Assembly: GCA_023548195.1 (NCBI GenBank)
Contig: JAJHZJ010000220.1
Coordinates: 1,681,279 to 1,745,278, forward strand
Source of the DNA: Bettongia penicillata ogilbyi
Lineage: Eukaryota; Chordata; Mammalia; Diprotodontia; Potoroidae
Direction: 5' to 3'
Length of the DNA stretch: 64,000 nucleotides
The notes under the pieces are model-generated. The model did no database searches. It worked only from the letters and a program-made list of their open reading frames with translations, and was not told the origin of the DNA. A program made the position numbers and the translations under genes. Each line of letters starts with the position of its first letter. The stretch's first letter is position 1. Shown here in pieces: positions 34,690-47,060 of the stretch.

Positions 34690-34960
34690 AATTACTAGAT
34701 GAAAAAGCATTTATTAAGCACCAACCAGGTAAAAAATGTTTTATAAGCATTATTTTCTTTTATCCTCACTAGAACCCTGACAAATAGGTGCTGCTGTTAT
34801 CCCCATGTAAGAGATGAGAAAACTGAGGTAAATAAAGATTTAGTGATTTTCTCAGGGTCACACAACTAAGTGTCTGAGTCCAGATTTGAACTCTAGTCTT
34901 GAAGACTCTAGGCCCAGCCTTCTATTCAATGTCTTATCTAGCTGCTTCTCCATACTGGAA
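34690..34960 (-). repeat. MIR/Ther-1 core SINE, full length
   Basis: 'aagcatttattaagcaccaa', 'taagagatgagaaaactgag', 'tttctcagggtcacacaact' and 'gtccagatttgaactctagt' followed by 'ttatctagctgcttc' match the reverse complement of the core SINE. Confidence 0.85.
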
Positions 34961-34964
34961 CTTC

Positions 34965-36395
34965 TAACAAAAATGTATGGCAAAACAAAACAAATTCTCT
35001 CATGGGTCTTGTTCAAAAATGCATATCTCCTGCATATTAATTCTATCACTTCTATGATTCTATCATCCTATTAAAAACAAGAAGTTTAAAATTTTATTTT
35101 CTGTAATCTGCCTTTCAAATGCCACCAGAAGGCTTGGAGATAGAGCAAAAGCAAATGAGGGATTGTCTGCAGGTCCCCCCCCTTTTTTTTTTTGCTTAGA
35201 ATAGGGATTTTTTTCTCAGTATTCCCTGCCTTGCAAGGTGGGATTTGAGCCTGGGATCTCAGAGATGAGTTGGGCAGAAGGTTGAAACTGACCTATGACT
35301 TCACCTTCTAGCAAAGATACTTGTTCCTTTTCTAGTTATTTAGCAGAGTACCAAATGTTCATACTTGTTTGTAGCTTTTCTGTAGCTTTTAAATTGTATT
35401 TTCTTTACCTCCCATAAAGTTGTGCTTGTACAACAGAGAATTCTAAATTGAATGTCATAATTTATTTACTACTTAGTTATCTAGGTAAAGGAAGAGAAAA
35501 CATACCCTGCTTCAGGGAAACAAAACATTTGGTCTAGAGAAGTAGATGACTGGAAGGAAGAGTACAGCCTTTAGGACAAAATGTGGTGACTGTTAATGCA
35601 AAGCTAGAAATCTGACAAAGAATTTCAAAATGCAGATACCCTTGGAAATTAACAGAAAAATCATGAGCTGATAATAGTCCTAGGTTCTCAATGAACAAAA
35701 TACATGCATTCTGCTTTCCTCCTCTCAGGAAAACATTTGGGACATTGGGTACAAAAAGAAAGTCACATTCCCATAGAGGTTTTGGGGGAGAGAGACAGGA
35801 AAGTTCCCAGGAAGGGGAAATCGGGCCACTGAGGGAGGAGTGAGCTTCTGCAGAGCTCCACCTCCACGCCACCATAAACGGAGGAGTGATTTGTTCAGGC
35901 AGATTGAAACGTCTTCTCTTTAAGAAAATGATTGACAGCTTAACTTCTTTTGCTTTCTTATGTTTCTTCTTCTATGGTTATATAATCTAAGTGCTTATAA
36001 GCCAAGTGCTTATATGTATATTAGGAATAAAAATATCAAATGTCTACATATTTTATGTTACTGAAGATAGTTTATGAAGGCATACAGAGCTGGTCCTGAA
36101 TAGAAGACGTGGGCTCTCTTATATCTAATCTATGATTTCTTGAGCAGACTTCCTTTTTTGGAATCTCAGGAAATAGAAGTTTACTTTCCACATCCCCAGA
36201 TCATTTTAAAGTTTTCTTGCCTAAAGTGTAGGGTTCTCGTCAAACTATGCCTGTCATTTTTTATGCTTATATATAACACAGTTTTGAAGTGGCATTGTTA
36301 TGACTCACTTCACTAAGTTTTTGTTTTGAAAAGATGCTGAGCAGTTTTTGTGCAGGTATTAATGAAGAGGGATGGGAGGAAAAGTGGGGAAAGAA
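34965..36395. other. No repeat family recognised
   Basis: The segment 35750-35930 is GC-richer with several CpGs and stands out from its neighbours. A 113-codon minus-strand open frame (35534-35875) overlies it without recognisable domains. Confidence 0.4.
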
Positions 36396-36396
36396 G

Positions 36397-36530
36397 AGGG
36401 AAGGGAAGGGAAGGGAAGGAAAAGGAAGGGAAGGGAAGGGAAGGGAAGGGAAGGGAAGGGAAGGGAAGGGAAGGGAAGGGAAGGGAAGGGAAGGGAAGGG
36501 AAGGGAAGGGAAGGGAAGGGAAGGGAAGGA
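36397..36530. repeat. (GGGAA)n pentanucleotide array
   Basis: A homopurine array of about 26 AAGGG units with one 'aaaagg' interruption. Because GGGAA has no stop in any frame, it creates several false open frames on both strands, all KGRE/PSLPF repeats. Confidence 0.98.
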
Positions 36531-36544
36531 TATGTAGAGTGGCA

Positions 36545-36720
36545 TAGTAAAAATATTAGGCTGAAAGTATATTTATGTTCTCTACACTGCAAGCTTTATT
36601 ACTAACTAGTTATGTCATTTTTTAAAAATGAGAGGACCAGTTATACTAGATGATCTCTAAGGTTACTTCCAGGTCTAGAAAAGATTCTGCAGATGGAATC
36701 CTGGACTGCTTCTCCAATCA
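36545..36720 (+). repeat. Core SINE relic
   Basis: 'actaactagttatgtcattt' and 'actagatgatctctaaggtt' then 'acttccaggtctag' follow the 3' half of a MIR-type SINE ('ctagatgatctctaaggtcc' form). Confidence 0.65.
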
Positions 36721-36721
36721 C

Positions 36722-36995
36722 AACTGAATGTGGATTCTCTCTCTGTCTCTATCCCTCTCACTACTGCTTTCTCTGTCCCTCCTCTATTCTACCTCTGTTC
36801 CACTGTCTGTTTCTCTGATTCTTTCCTTAACTGTCTCTCTAATTCTGTCTCTAACTCTGTCTTTATTGCTCTCTGTTCCTCTGTTTCTCTATCTCTGTCT
36901 CTGAGGCTGTTCTACCTCATTCTGTTTTGCTCTGTGTCTCTGACTCTGTCTCTGTGTTTCTCTGTGGTTCACTCTGTTTCTCTATCTCATCCTTT
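36722..36995. repeat. Pyrimidine-rich (TCTG/TCTC)n low-complexity tract
   Basis: Degenerate CTCTGT/CTCTCT repeats. The Ser/Leu-rich open frame 36730-37017 is produced by this composition. Confidence 0.85.
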
Positions 36996-37595
36996 CTTTT
37001 TCTTGACTTGTGGTTAATATGCCATAGTTGGTCTATGCTCCATGTCTCTTATGATTCTAACCACTTAATTCATTTTTTTCTAGATTAAATCACTTGCATT
37101 CTTCAACTCTGGTTGCTCCCCTGATCCAAGGGGATCCATTTCTAAACATCTGCATGAAAAAAGGCTGCTGAACAACATTGATATAATTTCTTTTGGTTTT
37201 GATAGAAAAGAAATTTATAAGTAATACATGTCTGACCAGCTGTCCAGGCAGAATCTATGTGAACAACTTTTAACGGTCAATTTCTGGCAATGAGATTTAC
37301 TGTTCATTTTAACAGTAGAAAAATCATAAATCAAATATGAAAAATAATTTAGTAATTTCACTTTTAGGAACACCTACACTCTAACCTAAGTCAATCAAAG
37401 GTTTTAATTCAGTTAGGACAATAAGTCTCACCTAAACAATTATGGCAGCACATTCAACTACCATATAGCTGGCTGCCTTGAATTCTACAAAAAAGAAAAG
37501 GAAATATTTTAACCTAATAGTCTTTATTCTCTGCACCAGAAATACAATTATTAAATGATATAATTCTTTTTAGAAGGTACAGCCTAGTGGAAAAA
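36996..37595. other. No recognisable feature
   Basis: Nothing recognised. Confidence 0.45.
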
Positions 37596-37599
37596 GTAA

Positions 37600-37865
37600 C
37601 ATAACAATTTGGTAATGTAGTTTATTGAGGAGAAGGTGGTAAGAAATGGGGTAACATGACAGAATGCAAAAAAGAAAGATCACTTTGGCAGCTGAATAGA
37701 GGATGCACTAGACAGGACTGGAGAAAGATCTAAGGCAGTACAAGGCTATAGCGATAGTTTAAATATGAGGTGAGTAAGATCCACACCAAGGTGGTGGTAG
37801 TATAAGAGGAAATAAGAGGGGTTATTTGAAAGATATTGCAAAGACAGTGTGATTAGAACGTTCTA
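37600..37865 (-). repeat. LINE L2-type relic, internal region
   Basis: 'gatcactttggcagctgaat', 'gaggatgcactagacaggac' and 'caaggtggtggtag' match a common mammalian relic that continues upstream of the L2 minus-strand 3' end. Family assignment is from memory. Confidence 0.5.
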
Positions 37866-37869
37866 CTTG

Positions 37870-38080
37870 ACCCTAGAGAGCAAGTCTACGAGCAATGAGT
37901 GGAATCTATTAAAATAAATTCAATGAATGAACTGATATAGCATTGGTGACAATAAAATCTTCCTAAAAATTAGTCATTTGAAAGTTGGAATGAAATGTCT
38001 TGGGAGTTATTGGGTTTCTCTTCACTGGAGATTGGCAGGAAAACAGTTGCATGACTGTTTTACACATGCTATAATAATTC
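37870..38080 (+). repeat. CR1/L3 3' end relic
   Basis: 'cttgggagttattgggtttc', 'tcttcactggagattggcag' and 'gaaaacagttgcatgact' follow the CR1/L3 3'-terminal order (a 'cactggaggtcttcaagcag' type). Confidence 0.55.
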
Positions 38081-38084
38081 TTTT

Positions 38085-38920
38085 TTTCCTGGCATGGAAT
38101 AGATTTATGTTATAGGAGAAATCTCATAGTGGCAAAATTGACATAATAACTTATTGGATAGGGGCAGGATGGGTGAATAAAAATGAAAGGTTGAGTAAGG
38201 CTCCCAGATTTTACCATTGCTAAGTGCAAGAATGGTGGCAAGCCCAACATGAGATGATAGTCACTTTTTACTCTTTAATACCTCAGATTTTGTGATTCTA
38301 TGAGTCAGAGACTGCATATTCTTTTGCTGTAACCTTCATGATGATGACCTGATTCACTCATTCATTCATTTTTCATTCATTTATTCATCTATTCCATATT
38401 TATTTTTGGAGATGGAGTAAGTATAAATACTTGTTGAATTGAATCGTTGTGAATTTTTTGAGCTAATAATCTAATTTGATCCGTGATCTATTTACTAAGA
38501 TAATCACATTTATTCACTCTATAAGTTCAGTACTTAATATTTTCCCTAGCTGTTATCTATTTTACTGGCCTGAGGTATACTGGATCCAATTCACGTTGAT
38601 CTACTTCCCAACAGCCAATTCTTATATTTTCAGTGTGATCATTTGCACTTTTGAAATCAGCAAATCCTACAAATTTGAGTTTTATTTGTTTTTTTTCATT
38701 ACCACCTATGTGATTTAAAATTGTCTATATTCTTTTCAATTTTGTGTACAAATGTTAAGTAAAAATAATTCAAACCCTAAAATAAAGTGGATTGTTATTA
38801 ATTATTCAGTGACCTTATATTTTAATATAGATTTCAACAATTCTTTATGAAGTCTAAATTTCTCATTATCTTTAAGGTAATTTCTGAGAGGCAACATTAT
38901 GAAGTAAATAATAACGAGAA
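38085..38920. other. No certain feature
   Basis: A (TTCA)-rich tract lies at about 38355-38390. The 80-codon open frame 38476-38718 shows no domain; the DNA there is AT-rich and may be an old LINE relic. Confidence 0.4.
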
Positions 38921-38924
38921 GAAC

Positions 38925-39175
38925 ATTGTAATAACGACAACTTAATTAGTACTAGATCTTGTGCTAAGCTCTTTAAAAATAAAATTATCTCATTTAACAT
39001 TTGCAATAAGCATTGGAGGTATGTGTTATTATTATCCCCATTCTATAGTTAAAGAAACTTAGGAAAACAGAGCTTAAGTTATTTGCCCAAGGTCACATGG
39101 GTTGTAAATGTTTGAGGACAGATTTGAATTCAGGTCTCCTGTACTCCATGCCTAGTGCCCTATCCACCTAGCTAG
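38925..39175 (-). repeat. MIR/Ther-1 core SINE
   Basis: 'cttgtgctaagctctttaaa', 'ttattatccccattctatag', 'tgcccaaggtcacatgggtt' and 'gatttgaattcaggtctcct' match the reverse complement of the core SINE. Confidence 0.85.
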
Positions 39176-39410
39176 CAATAGACATTTGGCCTCAGAGGCA
39201 AGAAGACTTTTATTCCAGACTTAGTCTGACACATACCTGTTCTGTGACATTGGGGAAGTCACTTAACCTATGACTACTCAGCAACTACTTAAGACTATAA
39301 GTTGAAGAATAGGTGCTGACCTCTTTTAGAAGAGGGAATTTCCTCATGTGGGAATTCCCTATACCAGTGAAATAATAGTCCCAGTGCTTATCGCTAACAA
39401 AAAGAAGAAA
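39176..39410 (+). repeat. tRNA-derived marsupial SINE, second type
   Basis: 'ggcctcagaggcaagaagac', 'tggggaagtcacttaaccta', 'gactataagttgaagaatag' and 'gggaatttcctcatgtggga' then 'ccagtgaaataatagtccca' form one element with an A-rich tail. The same 3' end recurs at 53945-54015. Confidence 0.75.
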
Positions 39411-39414
39411 AAAA

Positions 39415-40195
39415 CAAAAAAACTCAGTTTATCTACTTGGTTTTCTTCCATTTTTTAAAGAATTCTAGTAGGAATTGCCATTTCATTTTTCTTTGCCAAG
39501 ATGCTTCATATTGAAACCAAAATGAAATAATAGACATGAAAGCTCTTTGAAAGAAGTTAAAAGTACTGTACAAAGCGCCTACATGTGATTCTTCTTGAAA
39601 TTTTGCCAGCAGTATTCCTAGAAAATTTGAGGACTAAACTCTGTTCTCACCTTTTTGTGTGCAATTATCAAACAAGCCATCATGGGATTTCTGATCAATA
39701 TAATAAGTACTTTCATTAGAAATAGAAATAGCCGACAGATGGCTTGCCTCTACTCAGTTGGCTCACCTCAGGGTCTACCTGCTGTTTCATGACATTTAAA
39801 TCATTTTCAATTCATTCCAATTGAGTCCAGTCCAGTCCAGTCTAGCGCAGTTCAATCCAATCTAAATCAACAAATCTTATTAAGTGACTGTTATATGAAC
39901 TGCTAAATGTCTTCATTCTGCTTTTTACAGGTATGGTTTACAGGAATAAAAGATATATTTGCAGATGAGATTATAGAACCACAATTGTATGGATATATTT
40001 AAGGAAATCATCCCATCGATGAAACTATTTACTTATTTAGATGCAAACATATGAAGATTGCATATATTTTCTCAGTAATTCATTCCAGCGTTTAACCATG
40101 TGCTTAATAGTTCTAACCAATCCTATTGTTGAAATGTCTAATCAACGGTTGTAATTGTTTCTATAGTTCTTTAGTACCTACAAAATACCTATAGT
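39415..40195. other. No recognisable feature
   Basis: A short (GTCCA)n-like tract lies at about 39825-39842. Otherwise nothing recognised. Confidence 0.45.
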
Positions 40196-40199
40196 CTCA

Positions 40200-40670
40200 T
40201 TTTCAACCTTTCCTTCCAAGTTTATCTCCCACAACTCCACTACCTGAACTTTATTCTCTAACAAAATGTGCTATTTATTATCCTGTGAACATCATCACCA
40301 TCCTGTCCCCTTGACTCCTGTGTTCATGCCAAAACCCTTAGAATGATCTACCTGTTCAACCCTACCTACTGAATGGCTAGCACATTTTTTAAGGTCTACT
40401 TCAGACAGCTCCTTTTGCACGAAGCCCTCACTAAACGTCCCAAATAGATGTATATGCTCCCTAATTTGAAATTCCTTTTCCCATACAATTACTTTTTCAA
40501 ATAACTTTTGTTTAAAGAGGAAAAGTACTATAATCTGCATTGTACTGTAGTATTTTGCATATTTCTTTTTTTTTCCTCTCCTGCTGGAATTCTGTTGGGT
40601 ATTCTCCACACCTAACACAGTGGCTTTCATATGATAGTCAATAAAAATCTGTTGCTAGACTTGTTTGATG
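40200..40670 (+). repeat. LINE L2 3' region
   Basis: 'aggtctacttcagacagctc', 'acgaagccctcactaaacgt', 'ctcctgctggaattctgttg' and 'acacagtggctttcatatga' then 'caataaaaatctgttg' follow the L2 3'-end order. Confidence 0.7.
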
Positions 40671-41228
40671 GAATTGATTTCTTTATAAACCTTAATCTTT
40701 CACATTGTATTCCAAGCATTTTTTTAAATATTGTGATAAGATTGTGTAAGAACTTTTCATGTATTGAAGACGATTATTAAAGATATTCTTTCTCCAGAAT
40801 GAATAATTATAGTTTCTCTAACCTTTTCTGGATGTCTTTTTTTTCCAGTCTTGAAGTCATTATTATAATTATCTGAAAAGTATTCATCTTCAGTCATATC
40901 TTGAATCCAACATAACTTTTCACATAAGATAAGAAGTGCAAAGCCTAAGAGACCTAAATGAGAAATTTCCAAATGATCCATAAACCTCTTGTTCACTAAT
41001 ATACCAATGAAAATCATAGGTCAAAGAATAAGGTTTGACTAAATATCCTGACCCATAAGCCCGGCACTTAACTGAATGAAATTAGTTCAGTCACTAATAT
41101 GAAGTGACAGTAATTCATTCTGTTTGTGAGTTTCTTGCCTGAAGACAAGGAAAAATATTAAAGTAGTAGATAACCATGAAGATGATAATTTGGTTTAACT
41201 TCGGTTAAGACTTATACTTAAAAGGATT
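40671..41228. other. No recognisable feature
   Basis: An 86-codon minus-strand frame (40757-41017) has no recognisable domain. Confidence 0.45.
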
Positions 41229-41241
41229 CAATAATATCTTT
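41229..41241. repeat. Target-site duplication, left copy (L1-A)
   Basis: 'caataatatcttt' matches 'caactatatcttt' at 47955-47967 in 11 of 13 positions. Confidence 0.85.
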
Positions 41242-41679
41242 TTTCTTGTTACATTGATTTTATTTATTTACAGTGTTCTACAACCACTACTATATAACTT
41301 AGATTATTTTCCACTCCTTCCCTCCTTCCTCCCATTTCCATCCCAAGATGGCATATAATTTTATTTAGGTTCTACACATACATTCCTATTAAATACATTT
41401 TCACTATAGTCATGTTGTGCAGAAGAATTAAAATGAATGGGAGAAATCATATAACAAACCAAAACCTACTACAAAAGAAAATAATCTGCTATATTCTGTG
41501 ACTGAATTCCAAAGTTCTTTCTCTGGGTATAGAAGGCATTTTGCCTTAAAAGATCATTGGGGACTTTTTTTTAAGTCCTTGTATTACAATGAAGTTCCAA
41601 GTCTACCAGAAAAAATCTCTCTCACACTGTGGTCATTGCTGTGTACAAAGTTCTCCTGGTTCTGCTTCTTTAGCTCAGA

Positions 41680-44600
41680 ATAGGTTCATATAAGTCTTTC
41701 CAGGCCTCTCTGAAGTCTTCCTGTTCATCATTTCTTGTAGCACAATAATATTGCATTACATTTTATACTATAATTTATTCAACCATTCCCCAATTGATGG
41801 GCATCCCTTTGATTTCCAGTTTTTGGCCACCACAAAGAGGGCTACTATAAATATTTTTGTACATGTGGGACCCTTTTCCATTTTTGTGATCTCTTGAGGA
41901 TACAGTACTAAAAGGAATATTGCTGGGTATGCGCATTTTTGTAGCCCTTTGGGCATAGATCCAAATTGCTCTCCAGAAGAGTTGGATTAGCTCATAGCTC
42001 CACCAACAAAGAATTGGTATTCCAACTCTCCCACATCTTCTCCAATATTTATCATCTAACCGTCCTGTCATGTCAGCCAACCTGATAGGTGTGATGTGGT
42101 ATATCAGAGTTATTTTGATTTGCATCTCTCTAATCAATAGTAATTTAGAGCATTTCTTCATATGATTATAGATATCTTTATTTTTTTCTCCTGAAAACTG
42201 CCAGTTCGTATCCTTTGACCATTTACCAATTGGGGAATCACTTGTATTGTCAGTTTTCTATATATTTTAGAAATGAGGCCTTTGTCACAGACATTAGTTG
42301 CAAAAATTCTTTCCAGTTTTCTGCTTCCCTCCTAATCTTGGTTGCATTGGGTTTGGTTGTGCAAAAACTTTTCAATTTAATGTAATCAAAATTATCCATT
42401 TTACACTTCATAACGCTTTCTATCTCCTGTTTAATCAAAACTTCCATTGTCCATAAATCAGATAAGTACACTAATCCTTGCTCAACTAATTTGCTTATAG
42501 TATCAATCTTTATACCTAGATCATGTACCCATTTGGACTTTACTCTTGTGCATGGTGTCAGGCATTTGTCTATGCCTAGTTTCTGCCATAACTTTATCCA
42601 GTTTTCCCAGCAATTTTTGTCAAATAGTGAGTTTTTTTCCCAGAAATTTAGGTCTTTGAGTTTATCAAACAATAGATTGCTATATTCATTGACTACTGTG
42701 TCTTGAGTACCTAGCATATTCCACTGGTCTACCCTTCTGTTTCTTAGCCAGTACCAAGTGGTTTTGATAATTGCTAATTTATAAGAAAATTTGAAATCTG
42801 CTACAGCTAGGCCACCTTCCCTAGCATATTTTTTTCACTAGTTATATTGCTATTCTAAACTTTTCTTTTTCCAGATGACTTTTGATATTATTATTTCCAA
42901 CTTTAGAAAATAATTATCACATGGTTTGATTTGTATGATGCTACATAAGTAAATTGATTTAGGTAGAACTGTCATTTTTATTTTATTGGCTCAGCCTACC
43001 CACAAGCAACTGATGGCTCTCCACTTACATAGATCTGACTTTATTTATGTAAAACATATCTTCTAATTGTGTTCGTATAGTCCCTGAATTTGTTTTTGCA
43101 TATAGACTCCCAAATATTTTGTAGCGTTTACCCTAGCTTTAAATGTGATTTCTCTTTCTATCTCTTGCTATTGAGCTTCATAAGTAATAAATAGAAATGC
43201 AGAAGATTGATATGGGTTTATTTTGCAACCTGAAACTCTGCCAAAGTTGTATTATTTCAAGTAGTTTTTCACTTGAATCTCTGGAATTCTCTAAGTAAAT
43301 CTTCATATCATCTGCAAAGAGTGATAATTTAGTTTCTTCTTTGCCTATTCTAATGTCTTCAGTTACTTTATCTTCTCTAAATGCTACAGCTAACATTTCT
43401 AGTACCATATTGAATAAGAGTAGTGCTAATGGACATTCTTGTTTCACCCATGGTCTTATTGAAAATGCATCTAGCTTATCTACATTGCATATAATGCTTA
43501 CTGTGGGTTTTAGATAGATATTGCTTATTATTTTATGGAAAGTTCTCTTTATTTCTATGCTCTCCAGTGTTTTTAATAGGGATGGAGTTACATTTTGTGA
43601 AAAGCTTTTTCTGCACCTATTGAGATAATCATGTGGTTTCTATTAGGTTTCTTTGTTGATATGATCAATAATGCTAATAGTTTTCCTGATATTGAACCAG
43701 CTTTTCATTCCTGGTATGAATCCTACCTGATCATATTGTATTATTCTAATGGCAAGTTGCTGTATTCTTTTTGCTAAAATCTTATATAAAATTTTAGCAT
43801 CTATATTCATTAGAGAAATTGGTCTAAAATTCTCTTTCTGTTTTGGCTCTTCCTAGTTTATGTATCAAAACCATATTTGTATCATAAAAATAATTTGGGA
43901 GGACTCCTTCCCCAATTTTCAAAAAATAGTCTATATAGTATTGGAATTAACTGTTCTTTAAATATTTGATAGAATTCACTTGTAAATCCACCAGGCCCTG
44001 GAGATTTTTTCCTAGGGATTTCATTGATGACTTTTTCAATTTCTTTTTCTGAGATGGGTTGTTTAAGTTAAAGTATTCAAATTCCTCTTTTGTAAATCTG
44101 GGCAATTCATATTTTTTAAAATAGTCATCTATATCATTTAGATTGTCGAATTGCTGTGCATACAGTCGGACAAAGCAATTTCTAATTATTGTTTTAATTA
44201 CTTCCTCATTTGAAGTGAGGTCATCCTTTTCATTTTTGATATTGATAATTTGGTTATCTTCTTTTTTTTAATCAAATTGATCAAATTTTTATTAATTTTA
44301 TTTTTTTATAAAACCAACTCATATTTATTAATTCAATGGTTTTCTTAATTTCAATTTTATTAATATCTCCTTTGGTTTTCAGTATTTCTAATTTGGTATT
44401 TACTTGGAGATTTTCAATTTGTTTTTTTTTTTTTTACCTTTTTCAGCTGCATGTTCAATTTATTGATCTCCTCTTTCTCTATTTTATTCATGTAGGCATT
44501 CAAAGATATAAAGCTTCCCCTAAGAACTGCTTTTGCAGTATCACACACGATTTGGTAGATTGTGTCATTATTTTCATTGCCTTGAATGAAATTTTTGATT

Positions 44601-45395
44601 GCTTCTATGATTTGTTGTTTAACCTACTCCTTCTTTAGGATTAGATTAATTAGTTTCCAATTAATTTTTGGTCTATCTTTCCATGGCCTTTTATTACATA
44701 TGATTTTTATTGCATTATGATCTGAGAAGGATTCATTGACTATCTATTCCTTTCTGCACTGGATTGTGAGGTTTTAATGTCCTAGTACACGGCCAATTTT
44801 TGTATATGTACCATGTACCACTGATAAAAAAAAAACAAACCATATTCCATTCTATCCCCATTCAGTTTTCTTCAGAGATCTATCATATCTACCTTACACA
44901 GAGTTTTATTCATCTCCTTAACTTCTTTCTTGTTTATTTTAAGGTTAGATTTGTCAGGTTCCAGAGTGGGAGGGGTTGAGGTCATCCACTAGTATTTTTT
45001 TGCTGTCTATTTCCTCCTGTAACTCCCTTAACTTCTCCTCTAAGAATGTGGATGCTATACCACTTGGAGCATATATATTTAGTAATGATATTACTTCATT
45101 TTCTAAGGTGTCTTTTAGATGATATAGTTTCATTCCTTATCTCTTTTGATTAGATCTATTTCTGCTTTTGCTTTGTCTGAGATTAGGATTGCTGCCCCTG
45201 TTTGTCTTACATCACCTGAAGCACAATACATTCTCCTTTAATCTTTTACCTTTACTCTGTGTGTATCTCCCTTTTTCAAATGTGTTTCTTGTAAGCAACA
45301 TATTGTTGGATTATGGCTTTTAATCCATTCTGCTATCCATCTCCATTTTACAGGAGAATTCATCACATTCACATTCACAGTTATAATGACTATCT
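41680..45395 (-). pseudogene. L1-A ORF2 remnant (endonuclease, RT, C-terminal domain)
   Basis: L1 ORF2 makes the target nick (endonuclease) and copies RNA into DNA (RT). Reading right to left: the endonuclease start 'NVNVMNSPVKW' and 'DPTICCLQETHL'-type 'NPTICCLQETHLKKGD' near 45300; RT motif A reads 'IGAEKAFHK', with Gly for the catalytic Asp; 'LLLFNMVLEMLAVAF' and intact 'LSLFADDMKIYLENS' (FADD at 43307-43318); 'KNSLFDKNCWENWIKLW' near 42640. The C-terminal domain follows ('REMQIKITLIYHITPIRLA', then 'CGRVGIPILCWW', where the His and last Cys of the usual zinc-knuckle-like motif are not intact). The end near 41680 reads 'RNDEQEDFREAWKDLY'. Stops and frameshifts occur throughout. Confidence 0.92.
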
Positions 45396-46004
45396 CTGTC
45401 TTTCCCTCTATCCTCTTTCCCACCATTTGTCCTTTTAGTTCATCCTTCTCCCTTCCCCTCCACAATAGAATTTTATTTTTTTTACCAACACCTCTCACAA
45501 TCTTCCCTTCCTTCTTTCAGCCCCCTTCCCTTTTACTGTCCTTTACCCTTACTACTTCTTCCCACCCTTACAACCTCTCCATCCCTTTCTTTCCCCCTTC
45601 CCCTCCTGCTGCCTATAGAGCTACTTAGATTTATATACTTAATTAAGTTTTTGTTCCTTCCTTGAACCAAATCAAATGAGAGTATCTCTCAAACAATTCT
45701 CATCTCCCTCCCCTCTTTCCCTGTACTCTAATATAATTTTGTACTTCTTCCTGTGATATAATTTACCATTTTCACCTTCCTCCTTTTCACATCTCCCATT
45801 ACAGTCCTTTCATATACTTAAATCACATTTTTATCATCACAAAATTTACTTTATAACTTTTCCCTCTATCTCTGAATATACATTTTATATTTCATATTAT
45901 ATACGCAATTCTCTAGATTAATGAGTATCATCTTCCCTTATAGGGAGGTAAAGAGTCTGCCCAAATTGAGTAACAAGTTTTCTTTTCCCCTGTTTACCTT
46001 TCTA

Positions 46005-47060
46005 TACCTCTGTTGAGACCTGTATTTGAAGAGTGAATTTTCTATTGAGTTCTGGACTTCTTATCAGGAAAGTGTGGAAATCCCTTATTTCATTGAATGT
46101 CCATCTCCTTGCCTGAAATGTTATGCTGAACTTTACTGGGTAATTGATCCTTGGTTGTAGTCCCAGATCCTTTTCCTTGTGAAATACTGTATTCCAAATC
46201 CTTCAAACTTAATGTAGAAACTGCAAGGTCCTGTGTGATCCTGACTGTAGCTCTCCAGTATTTGAATGGATTCTTTCTAGCTGCTTATAGTATTTTCTCC
46301 TTCACTTGATAGTTCTGGAATTTGGCAACAATATTTCTTACTGTTTTTAGTTTGGTGTCCCTTTTTGGAGGTAAACAGTGGATTCTTTCTATGATTATTT
46401 TGTACTCTGGATGTAGCACTTCTGGGAAGTTTTCTTTGATGATTTCTAGGAAGATATTGTCTAGACTCTTTTTTCCATCATGGCTTTATGGTCGGCCAAT
46501 AATTCTTAAATTTTCTCTCTTGGATCTATTTTCCAGGTCAGTTGTTGTTCAAGTTAGATATTTTACAATTTTCTCTATCTTTTCATTCTTTAGATTTTGT
46601 TTGACTGATTCGTGATGTCTCAAAGAGTCATTAGCTTCTACTTGTTCAACTCTAATTTTCATTAAATTGTTTTCTTCAGTTAACTTTTGAATCTCCTTTT
46701 CCATCTGTCCAATTATTCTTTTTAAGGAATTATTTTCTATAGTTAGTTTTTATATTTCCTTTTCTATTTGTTAAATTTTCCTTTATAAAGAGCTGTTCTC
46801 TTCAGTGAATTCTTTTTTCATGCTTTTAAAATCATTGGTCATTTTTGTCTCTATTTCCTTCTTCAGCTGTTCCAGGAATGCTCTCTGTGCATGCTAGCAG
46901 TTCATAATCCCTTCTGGAGTTTCATTTGGGAGTACAGCCTCAATGCTGACCTCTTTGTTATTTGTGCTTTTGCCCTTGTCCCCATAGAAGGATTCTATAG
47001 TCTTTTCCTTCCTCCTTTGCTTTTTGCTCATAATGGTGAGGCTTTGTATGTTATGGCCTC
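46005..47060 (-). pseudogene. L1-A ORF1 remnant
   Basis: L1 ORF1 RNA-binding protein remnant. The coiled coil is encoded at about 46590-46900, the RRM-type block near 46520-46550 (reverse complement of 'ggatctattttccaggtcag', i.e. DLENRS), and the C-terminal end at 46010-46160. No long frame survives. It aligns over its length with the ORF1 remnants of the HAL1 copies, which supports the common origin of HAL1 and L1. Confidence 0.8.

Noticed and set aside
36397..36530. CRISPR array or satellite centromeric repeat
   Set aside because: No spacers; a simple pentanucleotide array, and the window is plainly mammalian.
36267..36605. Several overlapping KGRE- and PSLPF-repeat open frames
   Set aside because: Produced by the stop-free (GGGAA)n array.
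45386..45628. 80-codon Pro/Ser/Phe-rich plus-strand frame
   Set aside because: Antisense to the pyrimidine-rich L1-A inter-ORF spacer; similar pyrimidine-rich frames at 23.7-24.3, 26.4 and 54.8-55.5 kb are antisense HAL1 3'UTR.
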